This document shows, piece by piece, positions 7,928-14,049 of a DNA stretch of 18,434 nt (its first letter is position 1; each line of letters starts with the position of its first letter). The DNA lies in the NCBI GenBank assembly GCA_038234815.1, contig JBBQSU010000073.1, positions 1 through 18,434 of the forward strand. The letters are read 5' to 3'. The notes beneath the pieces were generated by a model. The model did no database searches and was not told where the DNA came from. It saw nothing but the letters and a program-made list of their open reading frames with translations. Origin of the DNA: JBBQSU01 sp038234815 (GTDB taxonomy: Bacteria; Planctomycetota; Phycisphaerae; Tepidisphaerales; Tepidisphaeraceae). The position numbers and the translations under genes were made by a program.

Positions 7928-8854
7928 ATGGCAATTCCTGGATATCAAGAGTTCCTGCTTCCCTTGGTGAAGTTGGCTGCCGACGGCCAAGAGCACAAGA
8001 TCAATGACGCGATCGACGTCCTCGCTGACGAGTTCGGCGTGAGCGAGCAGGAACGGGAGATAATGCTGCCCAGCGGTACTCAAACGCGCCTCTACAATCG
8101 GGCCACGTGGGCGCTGACGTACCTGACAAAAAGCCTGTTACTGACCAAGTCCGGGCGCGGGAAGTTCAAGATGGCTCCGCGCGGCCTCGAAGTCCTAAAG
8201 ACCAGCCCTTCGCACATAGATAATGCGTTCCTGCACCAGTTCGACGAGTTCCGTGCATTTAAAAACAAAAAGAACACGTCGACGGCGAGCGTTCCGGCGG
8301 CAAGTGGGGACGCGGGAGCGGATGCCGATCCATCGCTTACTCCTCTGGAGCAAGTCGAAGGTGGTTACAAGGAACTGCGAGAGACCTTGATCGACGAACT
8401 CTTGGAGCGGGTGCGGGCGATGAAGCCCAAGATGTTTGAGCAGCTCGTCGTCGACGTATTGGTCGCCATGGGCTACGGCGGGTCGCAACTCGACGCCGCG
8501 CAGGTTGTGGGCAAGAGCGGCGATGGGGGTATTGACGGAGTCATAAAGGAAGATCGACTTGGCCTCGACATGGTGTATGTACAAGCTAAGAGGCACGAAG
8601 CGGACATCGGCCCTGGCGCCATTCGCGAATTCGTCGGGTCTCTCGGAGAGCACAAGGCGAGCAAGGGCGTGTTTATCACCTGTGGCGGATTTACAGCGGG
8701 AGCGACCGTCGCTGCCGGCAAGGCTCACTTTCGCATCGTGCTGATCGATGGTAACCAGTTGGCGGAGTACATGATTGACCACGGCGTGGGCGTCACCGCT
8801 TACAAGACATATACGGTGAAGAAACTTGACGGAGATTATTTCGAGGGCGTCTGA
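7928..8854 (+). CDS. mrr: Mrr-type restriction endonuclease (type IV-like)
   Basis: 308 residues with the two-domain Mrr plan. An N-terminal winged-helix-like DNA-binding domain (about 1-110, opening MAIPGYQEFLLPLVKLAADG) is joined by a low-complexity Ala/Ser/Asp linker (115-140) to a PD-(D/E)xK nuclease domain. The nuclease motifs are intact: FEQLV with Glu171, GKSGDGGIDG with Asp203, and VYVQAK with Gln219 and Lys221. GVFITCGGFTAGA follows, as expected for the family. Members cut DNA carrying methylated bases. No methyltransferase gene is adjacent, which fits modification-dependent cleavage rather than a type I-III system. The ribosome-binding site is weak. The gene stands alone on the plus strand at the edge of a gene-poor accessory stretch, consistent with a mobile defence gene. 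Confidence 0.92.
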   Translation: MAIPGYQEFLLPLVKLAADGQEHKINDAIDVLADEFGVSEQEREIMLPSGTQTRLYNRATWALTYLTKSLLLTKSGRGKFKMAPRGLEVLKTSPSHIDNAFLHQFDEFRAFKNKKNTSTASVPAASGDAGADADPSLTPLEQVEGGYKELRETLIDELLERVRAMKPKMFEQLVVDVLVAMGYGGSQLDAAQVVGKSGDGGIDGVIKEDRLGLDMVYVQAKRHEADIGPGAIREFVGSLGEHKASKGVFITCGGFTAGATVAAGKAHFRIVLIDGNQLAEYMIDHGVGVTAYKTYTVKKLDGDYFEGV

Positions 8855-9033
8855 TCAATCCAGGCGTTAGTCCGCCCCGATATCGACGCGTTCGAAGCCG
8901 TTGGGGAAACCGAAGGTCATAGACCCGCGGCTAAGGCGGACGGCAACACGGTTTTTTTGTCTCCTTCGATATCCAACGGATGCTTCCAACGAATGCAACG
9001 CCTTCCACAAACGCACCGGGCGAATCATCAAGC

Positions 9034-9072
9034 TGTTGACTGTGCAGAAGATTTTGGATCAGGAGCATGTGC
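9034..9072 (+). repeat. Copy A of a 39-bp duplicated segment
   Basis: It matches copy B at 9239-9277 at 32 of 39 bases, 205 bases apart in the same orientation. In the same relative plus-strand frame it reads LLTVQKILDQEHVRQM and then a stop, against LLTVQEILDAELMHKRGRPV and a stop in copy B. Most of the seven differences fall in third codon positions or give conservative changes. Both copies look like C-terminal ends of one protein family. Confidence 0.55.
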
Positions 9073-9089
9073 GGCAGATGTAACTGGAG

Positions 9090-9108
9090 GGCGTCACTCC
9101 GTGACGCC
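9090..9108. repeat. Perfect 8-bp hairpin with TCC loop
   Basis: GGCGTCAC (9090-9097) pairs perfectly with GTGACGCC (9101-9108). It lies 14 bases after the stop of repeat copy A. No T-run follows. The same style of element, a short GC-rich perfect stem with a 3-base loop, recurs at 9123-9137 and 5103-5117. Confidence 0.6.
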
Positions 9109-9122
9109 GAGGCTAAACGCGG

Positions 9123-9137
9123 CGGCAGGGACTGCCG
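9123..9137. repeat. Perfect 6-bp hairpin with GGA loop
   Basis: CGGCAG (9123-9128) pairs with CTGCCG (9132-9137). It is 14 bases downstream of the previous hairpin and has the same architecture. Confidence 0.55.
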
Positions 9138-9195
9138 ACCTTGTATATCCATATCTGACGCTTTCGCTCCAGATGAGTGCACGGGGTCACTACTG

Positions 9196-9300
9196 ATGCC
9201 AATCAGCAACGCAGGTCTAGCTGTGCCGGACGATCGGTTGTTGACGGTGCAGGAGATTCTGGATGCGGAGCTTATGCACAAGCGTGGCCGTCCGGTATAG
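9196..9300 (+). CDS. Possible 34-residue peptide containing repeat copy B
   Basis: From the ATG at 9196 the frame gives a 34-residue peptide ending LLTVQEILDAELMHKRGRPV, with a stop at 9298-9300, six bases before the convergent DUF2283 stop. The segment from 9239 to 9277 is copy B of the duplicated element. No good ribosome-binding site precedes the ATG. The conservation pattern between copies favours a coding origin. It may be the surviving C-terminal end of a broken gene rather than a functional peptide. Confidence 0.25.
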   Translation: MPISNAGLAVPDDRLLTVQEILDAELMHKRGRPV

Positions 9301-9306
9301 CCGGGT

Positions 9307-9522
9307 TTACGGCACGACCGGCTCGCGCACGGACAATTCGTCAATGATGAGAGACGTGATGGTGGCGTTTTGGGAGGCATGGTCGATGCCGATGCCGACC
9401 AGCCGGCCTTTGGCGTGGAAGTCCAGCACGATGCCAAGACGGATTTCCTGCCCCTCGGTCGAAGGTTCATCCGCCAAGTCGATATAGAGCGAACCGGTTT
9501 CGGAACGGTGATTCAGTTTCAT
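9307..9522 (-). CDS. DUF2283 family small protein
   Basis: 71 residues. The pattern S-x-T-G-S-LYIDLADEP (residues 7-20), then IRLGIVLDFHAKGRLVGIGIDHAS (27-50), is the compact beta-rich DUF2283 signature, where family members read roughly ALYIxLxD...GVxLDxDxxGxLVGIEIL.ASK. It has the usual length. The ATG at 9522 has a strong AGGAG site five bases upstream. That site lies within a perfect inverted repeat, so translation may be controlled by RNA folding. DUF2283 genes often sit beside a DUF4258 partner in putative toxin-antitoxin-like pairs. No intact partner is seen here, only an upstream open frame that ends by overlapping this ATG. The role is unknown. Confidence 0.85.
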   Translation of the reverse strand: MKLNHRSETGSLYIDLADEPSTEGQEIRLGIVLDFHAKGRLVGIGIDHASQNATITSLIIDELSVREPVVP

Positions 9523-9526
9523 GTTG

Positions 9527-9603
9527 TCTCCTGCGGATCATCGTCGCGGTCAGGGAACGCGTTATGGACCGTGATCCCATCCGCCAGCCCTGGCCGCAGG
9601 AGA
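9527..9603 (-). promoter_or_regulatory. Leader hairpin that can mask the DUF2283 ribosome-binding site
   Basis: In the minus-strand transcript, TCTCCTGCGG (plus 9594-9603) is the exact complement of CCGCAGGAGA (plus 9527-9536), which contains the AGGAG site. Inside, GGATCA/TGATCC (9572-9577 with 9535-9540) and CGGTC/GACCG (9567-9571 with 9547-9551) can extend the helix. The last two bases of the outer helix are shared with the inner one. The result is a stem of roughly 8+6+5 bp that encloses the ribosome-binding site. Confidence 0.45.
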
Positions 9604-9694
9604 TCATCCCCAGGATCAAGACCCTTCGGCGGCGCTCGTGACGGGGTGGGGTAGCGCAATCCCAAGACCGGCGTCGCGGCGATTTGGAGGAGCC

Positions 9695-9747
9695 GGGGTA
9701 AAGTGGTGCGCTTTTTGGTGCCAAAAAGCGCACCAAGATTTGACCCC
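9695..9747. repeat. REP-like palindromic element
   Basis: A perfect 14-bp inverted repeat (GGTGCGCTTTTTGG at 9705-9718, CCAAAAAGCGCACC at 9721-9734) around a 2-base loop, flanked by GGGGT...ACCCC outer arms that pair imperfectly (GGGGTAAAGT against AAGATTTGACCCC). An outer GGGGTCAAA-type tip with an inner GC/AT hairpin resembles the REP/RAYT class of palindromes, which are mobilised by Y1 transposases. No transposase is in the window. Confidence 0.5.
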
Positions 9748-9767
9748 TTCCAAAAAAATAATATTTT
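9740..9767 (+). promoter_or_regulatory. Weak candidate promoter at the edge of the REP-like element
   Basis: TTGACC (9740-9745), a 16-base spacer, then TATTTT (9762-9767), within an A/T-rich tract (9750-9770). It points toward ffh, which starts about 750 bases downstream. Any transcript would run through the GACC array first. Confidence 0.3.
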
Positions 9768-10083
9768 TTACAAATCATTTCTTCGTAGAGACTTAGGTGC
9801 ATTTTACGGCACTCCAAGTTACGCGAAAAGGCGCCAATTCGCGCACCTTCGGGCGTTTCCCTGCCCTTAGTGTAGAGGGCTTTACTTATGGCTAATACTG
9901 ACCTGGTGACATCGATTGCCTCGTTACCCGCCAGCGCTTGCGCGGCGTGGTGGTTGCCCGGCGTCGTACGCGGGCGGGGGAAATTGTTCGGCGCCGCCGG
10001 ACCGGCAAATGTCCGTTTAGCCGCGTGCGTTCACCCCGCGCGGTTTCCCTTTCCTTGGCGCGTCGGAGACGTGCAACAAATGG

Positions 10084-10181
10084 GACCCTCTCCAGACCGC
10101 GTCGGACCCGGAAACGACCTTCCCAAAACCCCCATGGGACCGCAAAGGGACCTCTTTGGGACCCCCTTTGGACCCCTTTTT
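10084..10181. repeat. 11-bp periodic GACC array
   Basis: GACC occurs at 10084, 10095, 10105, 10116, 10138, 10149, 10160 and 10171, with a near match AACC at 10127. The steps are 11, 10, 11, 11, 11, 11, 11 and 11 bases. The last units are most alike (GGGACC followed by CTTTG-type spacers). Eleven is not a multiple of three, so this is not a simple protein repeat. It is close to one turn of the DNA helix. Confidence 0.6.
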
Positions 10182-10308
10182 CCCATTCAAACGGGTGCGA
10201 AATACGCAAATTTGCCTGAAATTCAACGAAATCTGGTCGGCGGCAGCGAAGTATGTACAAAAAAGCGTGCTTCTCGTGCGAGAGGGTTCTGGCGACGAGC
10301 GGCGGCGC

Positions 10309-10379
10309 GAAATGGCGGCGAGGCGTTCCCCGCTCAGCCATTTCCCGACGGGCCAAGGTCCAGGCGCGGGGCTTTTTTT
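10309..10379 (+). other. Hairpin and T7 run upstream of ffh (possible structured RNA or terminator)
   Basis: GAAATGGC (10309-10316) pairs perfectly with GCCATTTC (10337-10344), enclosing a small GCG/CGC stem (10323-10325 with 10331-10333). Alternatively CCCCGC (10328-10333) can pair with GCGGGG (10366-10371), directly before TTTTTTT (10373-10379). The two folds exclude each other, a layout seen in attenuators. There is no recognisable conserved RNA family motif, and the SRP RNA signature is not present. Confidence 0.3.
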
Positions 10380-10523
10380 CTCGGTTCCCCCGCCGGTTCC
10401 CCCCCGCGCATCGGAGGCGAGAGTGGGGTGGCGTCGGCACTGCTACGGGTTCCGCCTGAGCGGTGGGAGATGCGATAACTGACTACCGATCCGAATGGTC
10501 ATGCGTTACGATTGGCGGTTGAT

Positions 10524-11993
10524 ATGTTCGATAATCTTACCGAAAAATTTAACGGGCTGTTTCGCAATCTCACGGGCAAGGGACGGATTAGCGAGGAGAA
10601 TATCCGGGATTCGATGCAGGAGATTCGCACGGCGCTGCTTGAAGCCGATGTGAATCTCGACGTGGTGCGCAAATTCTGCGACGACGTGGTCAGCAAAGCC
10701 ATCGGGCAGGACGTGACGCATTCAGTGCAGCCGGGCCAGCAGATGGTCAAGATCGTCTATGACGAATTGATCGAACTGCTCGGGCCGGTGGATACCAGCA
10801 TTTACTTCGTCACGCCCGGTCCCACCGTCATCATGATGTGCGGGTTGCAGGGGAGCGGAAAGACGACGACGACCGGCAAACTCGCCAAGATGCTCTTGGC
10901 CAGGGGTCGCCAGCCGTTGTTGGCCGCGGTTGACTTGCAGCGCCCGGCGGCGATGGAACAGTTGCGGGTATTGGGGGAACAGGTTGGCGTGCCGGTCTAT
11001 AGCGACCCCAGCAAGGTGGCGTCGCACGGCAAGGTGCCCAAAGGTGCCGCGGTGGCGGTGGCGCGGGCGGCGATCAATGAGGCCCGGGCAACGGGGCGCG
11101 ACACCGTCATTCTCGATACCGCCGGCCGGTTGGCCATCGATCAGGAGTTGATGGACGAACTGAAGGAAATCAACACTCAGCTTCAGCCGCATCAGATTTA
11201 CCTGGTGCTTGATGCGCTTACCGGGCAGGACGCGGTCAACAGTGCCAAGGCGTTCAATGCCCAGCTTGAACTTGACGGGCTGATTTTGACGAAGCTGGAT
11301 TCTGATACGCGTGGCGGAGCGTTGCTTAGCGCCAAGATGGTGACGGGTAAGCCGGTGAAGTTTTTGGGGATGGGTGAAAAGCTCGATGCCCTGGAGGAAT
11401 TCCGTCCCGAAGGCATGGCCGAGCGGATCCTGGGCATGGGCGACGTGGTGGGCCTGGTCAATCTGGCCAAGGACAAATTCGACCAGGAAATGGCCGAAAA
11501 ACTGCAGGCGAAGATGGAGCAGGGGCAGTTTTCGCTTGAAGACTTCATGCAGCAGATGGGGCAGGTGCGCAAGCTCGGGCCGATGAGCAAAGTCATGGGG
11601 ATGATTCCCGGCATGAGCGAATTGACCAAGCAGATCAACATGGGCGACAGCGACATGGAAAACCAGATGGGGCGGATGCGCGCCATCTACGATTCCATGA
11701 ACAAGAAGGAGCGGCAAAAGCCCGAGCAGATGGACGGCGGGCGGCGGCGGCGCGTGGCGGCCGGTGCGGGCGTACAATTGAACGAAGTGGGGCAGTTTCT
11801 CAAGCAATTCGACACGATGCGCGACATGATGCACGCGGTCGGGGGCATGGGCATCGGCGGGAAGATGAAGCTGATGAAGGGACTGATGGGCGGGGGGCTG
11901 GCCAAACTTGGTATGCCCGGGGGCCCGCAACTGAAGGTTAAACGGTCCGGGTGGCAGGAGCCGAAGGATCGAAACAAGAAGAAGCGGCGTTGA
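10524..11993 (+). CDS. ffh: Signal recognition particle protein Ffh
   Basis: The GTPase that binds signal peptides on nascent chains together with SRP RNA and delivers ribosomes to FtsY at the membrane. 489 residues from the ATG at 10524 (MFDNLTEKF, the usual Ffh opening). A TTG at 10512 would add four residues and is unlikely. An N-domain helix bundle (1-85) precedes the G domain, which has P-loop GLQGSGKTTT (107-116), DLQRPAA (137-143), DTAGR (198-202), DALTGQDAV (230-238) and TKLD (256-259). The M domain from about 329 is methionine-rich (MGQVRKLGPMSKVMGMIPGM) and ends in a Gly/Met-rich, basic tail. The SRP RNA-binding motif, usually R-I-A-x-G-S-G, reads RVAAGAG (410-416). The EamA gene follows after 86 bases. 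Confidence 0.97.
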   Translation: MFDNLTEKFNGLFRNLTGKGRISEENIRDSMQEIRTALLEADVNLDVVRKFCDDVVSKAIGQDVTHSVQPGQQMVKIVYDELIELLGPVDTSIYFVTPGPTVIMMCGLQGSGKTTTTGKLAKMLLARGRQPLLAAVDLQRPAAMEQLRVLGEQVGVPVYSDPSKVASHGKVPKGAAVAVARAAINEARATGRDTVILDTAGRLAIDQELMDELKEINTQLQPHQIYLVLDALTGQDAVNSAKAFNAQLELDGLILTKLDSDTRGGALLSAKMVTGKPVKFLGMGEKLDALEEFRPEGMAERILGMGDVVGLVNLAKDKFDQEMAEKLQAKMEQGQFSLEDFMQQMGQVRKLGPMSKVMGMIPGMSELTKQINMGDSDMENQMGRMRAIYDSMNKKERQKPEQMDGGRRRRVAAGAGVQLNEVGQFLKQFDTMRDMMHAVGGMGIGGKMKLMKGLMGGGLAKLGMPGGPQLKVKRSGWQEPKDRNKKKRR

Positions 11994-12079
11994 CCGTTAG
12001 GGATCGTTTACCAGACAAAAGGCACTGGAGATTTCTGCCGGATTGAACGATCCGGATCGATGGCCGTTTCAAAAGTCTC

Positions 12080-13030
12080 ATGCGTATCCTGCTGCTGCTC
12101 GTCGGCGTATTTGCTTGCTCCACCTCGGTCATCTTCATCAAGATGAGCCATGTGCCGGTGGCGTATTTGGCTTCGCTGCGCATGTTGCTGGGATGCCTGA
12201 TTCTGCTGCCGGTGTTTTTCTATTCTGTCCGGCGATCGGGTGAAAAATACACGTTTCGCACGCTCCGGCGGTCGCTATTGCCTGCGGTCATGTTGTCGAT
12301 CCATATGATTAGTTGGACCATCGGCGCTCGTCTGACCGAGGCCGCCAACGGCACGCTCATCGTCAATCTTTCGCCGCTGGCGATGCCCTTTGTGATGTAT
12401 TTCATGATCGGTGAGCGAATCACCCGGATGGAAATCGTGGGAACCTTGATCGCGATGGGCGGCGTATTTGTCCTGGGCGCCAGTGATTACCAGTTCGGCG
12501 CGCAAACCATTCGCGGGGACATTATTTGTTTGGTGTCGATGGTCGTCTGTACGCTTTATCTGGCGTTCGCCCGCCGAAACTGTGGCGAATTAAACCTGTG
12601 GGTTTACGTCGTGCCGATGTACGGTCTCTCGGGCCTTCTGAGCGCCGGGGCCGCGATCGTGTTACACGGCCTGCCGGAGCTTTATCCGTTTAAAGAATGG
12701 GGCTATTTGCTGGGACTGGCCCTGCTCCCGACGGTGATTGGCCACTCGCTACTGAATTGGGCGATGCGTCACCTGCGCGGTCAGACCGTGATGATCCTGA
12801 ACCTCGGCCAGTTCGTTTTCGTAGCGGTCATGGCGTATTACCAGTTCGGTCAGGCGCCGCGCGGGCATTTCTATATCGCAAGTGCCCTGGTTATTTCCGG
12901 CGCGGTGATTGTCATCGTGGCCGCAGGAAAACTTGGTGCCGGGCTGGCCCTTCGGGCGACGGCACCGGTTGAGCTTCCACCAGCACTTTCGACGTGTGCA
13001 GGCGGTTGGCCGGCATCCGACCGCCATTAG
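12080..13030 (+). CDS. EamA/DMT-family membrane transporter
   Basis: 316 residues with about ten hydrophobic helices, arranged as two EamA repeats (about 1-135 and 145-285). Typical features are the N-terminal helix followed by SVIFIKMSH, the motif LRMLLGCLILLPV, and the repeat-ending segments EIVGTLIAMGGVFVLG and IASALVISGAVIVIVA. The last 25 residues are polar and lack family features. DMT proteins export or exchange small metabolites; no substrate can be assigned. It follows ffh by 86 bases, including a 6-bp hairpin (CCGGAT/ATCCGG, 12038-12055). Its stop overlaps the convergent fcl stop (TAG at 13028-13030 against TAA read from 13027-13029 on the other strand), so no terminator lies between the two genes. 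Confidence 0.88.
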   Translation: MRILLLLVGVFACSTSVIFIKMSHVPVAYLASLRMLLGCLILLPVFFYSVRRSGEKYTFRTLRRSLLPAVMLSIHMISWTIGARLTEAANGTLIVNLSPLAMPFVMYFMIGERITRMEIVGTLIAMGGVFVLGASDYQFGAQTIRGDIICLVSMVVCTLYLAFARRNCGELNLWVYVVPMYGLSGLLSAGAAIVLHGLPELYPFKEWGYLLGLALLPTVIGHSLLNWAMRHLRGQTVMILNLGQFVFVAVMAYYQFGQAPRGHFYIASALVISGAVIVIVAAGKLGAGLALRATAPVELPPALSTCAGGWPASDRH

Positions 13031-13968
13031 CCAGGAAATGTCAGATGAAACCAGTCGATAGTTTTGGCAAGCCCGTCTTCAAGGCTTGTCTGGGCGAGAA
13101 AGTTAATTTCCTTGCGGGCGCGTTCGACGTCCAGACACCTGCGGGGCTGGCCGTCGGGCTTGGTGGAGTCCCAGACGATTTTGCCTTCGAACTTACTGAG
13201 CTTTGCCACCAGTTCAGTCAGGTCCCTGATGCTGATTTCTCGCCCGCTGCCGAGGTTCATCGGTTCGGGAGAATCGTACTTTTCCAGGGCGAGCACAAGT
13301 CCTTCGGCGCAGTCTTGGACGTACAGAAATTCGCGGCTGGCCGAGCCGGTGCCCCATGCCTGTATTTCCTTCGCGCCTTTGCGGCGGGCTTCAACACACT
13401 TGCGAATCAGGGCTGGTATGACATGGCTGGAATGCAGGTCGAAATTATCTCGCGGGCCATACAGATTGACCGGCAGCAGGTAGATGGCGTTAAGGCCGTA
13501 TTGCTGGCGATACGCCTGGCACATCACCATCAGTGCCTTCTTGGCAATTCCGTAAGGGGCGTTGGTTTCTTCGGGATAGCCATTCCACAGGTCTGCTTCG
13601 CGGAAGGGGACGGGGGTGAATTTCGGGTATGCGCAGATCGTGCCGACTTGAAGAAACTTTTTCAGCCCGCTGATCCGCGCGGCTTCAATCAGATGCATGC
13701 CCATGGCCATGTTGGCAAAGAAAAATCGGCCGGGGTTGTCGCGATTGGCACCAATGCCACCGACCTCGGCGGCCAGGTGCATCACCACGTCGGGCTTTTG
13801 CTCACGATAGAGCCGTTGAACGTCCGCTTCGTGCGTCAGGTCAAAGTCTTTGCGTCGGGGGATGTAAATCTTCTCAAACCCGCGTGCCTTAAGTTTTTCA
13901 ACGACAAAGCTGCCTAAAAAGCCGGCCCCGCCGGTGATGACGATCTTGTCGGAAGTGGAAAGTGACAT
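13027..13968 (-). CDS. fcl: GDP-L-fucose synthase
   Basis: Epimerises and reduces GDP-4-keto-6-deoxymannose to GDP-L-fucose with NADPH, in the cytoplasm. 313 residues from the ATG at 13968; a TTG at 13980 is less likely. The Rossmann nucleotide motif is GGAGFLG (13-19). The family strings HLAAEVGGIGAN, NLYGPRDNFDLHSSHVIPAL and REFLYVQD are all present. The active site Tyr139 and Lys143 (YGIAK), Cys112 and His182 are conserved. The catalytic serine position of the short-chain dehydrogenase triad (GSSC in many homologues) is Thr110 (GTIC), a common functional substitute. It lies 81 bases downstream of gmd on the same strand, forming the GDP-fucose operon. Confidence 0.95.
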   Translation of the reverse strand: MSLSTSDKIVITGGAGFLGSFVVEKLKARGFEKIYIPRRKDFDLTHEADVQRLYREQKPDVVMHLAAEVGGIGANRDNPGRFFFANMAMGMHLIEAARISGLKKFLQVGTICAYPKFTPVPFREADLWNGYPEETNAPYGIAKKALMVMCQAYRQQYGLNAIYLLPVNLYGPRDNFDLHSSHVIPALIRKCVEARRKGAKEIQAWGTGSASREFLYVQDCAEGLVLALEKYDSPEPMNLGSGREISIRDLTELVAKLSKFEGKIVWDSTKPDGQPRRCLDVERARKEINFLAQTSLEDGLAKTIDWFHLTFPG

Positions 13969-14049
13969 AATGGATGACAAAGCATGCGAGGTTGAGATGT
14001 TCCGACAGAGTTACAGTGCGAAACAGGTAAATGCGATCGGACCCGGCGA

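Larger units (their letters stand above)
8855..9306. other. Gene-poor stretch after mrr with gene-end remnants and hairpins
   Basis: No intact gene is supported here. The stretch holds a duplicated 39-bp segment and two perfect hairpins, which have their own entries. GTCCGCC (8870-8876) and GGCGGAC (8935-8941) can pair shortly before a T7 run at 8953-8959, but the 58-base loop makes a terminator doubtful. The organisation suggests decayed DNA between mrr and the DUF2283 gene. Confidence 0.4.
9748..10523. other. Long non-coding region upstream of ffh
   Basis: About 780 bases without an acceptable gene. Long open frames exist on both strands, but they are arginine/proline-rich and mutually overlapping, as expected of GC-rich non-coding DNA. 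The region contains an AT-rich tract at 9750-9780, the 11-bp GACC array and a hairpin followed by a T7 run. A small stem, GCCCT...AGGGC, lies near 9865-9881. No tRNA or SRP RNA was recognised. Confidence 0.5.

Noticed and set aside
9523..9720. A DUF4258-type partner upstream of DUF2283
   Set aside because: An open frame ends at the DUF2283 ATG, but its translation (ending FPDRDDDPQETT) lacks the family's conserved residues and a start with a ribosome-binding site.
10084..10181. CRISPR array
   Set aside because: The period is 11 bp with 4-base cores and no spacers of 30-40 bp, and no cas genes are present.
9888..10478. A 196-residue plus-strand open frame, with a 182-residue one opposite at 9892-10440
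   Set aside because: Both are rich in Arg/Pro/Gly, overlap each other, have no domain or ribosome-binding site and run across the 11-bp GACC array. They look like stop-poor GC-rich non-coding DNA.
9748..10523. SRP RNA (ffs) gene next to ffh
   Set aside because: The conserved GGAAG tetraloop and AGCAGCC signature could not be found on either strand.
10722..11930. A 402-residue minus-strand frame opposite ffh
   Set aside because: Antisense shadow of ffh, His/Leu/Arg-rich and without motifs.
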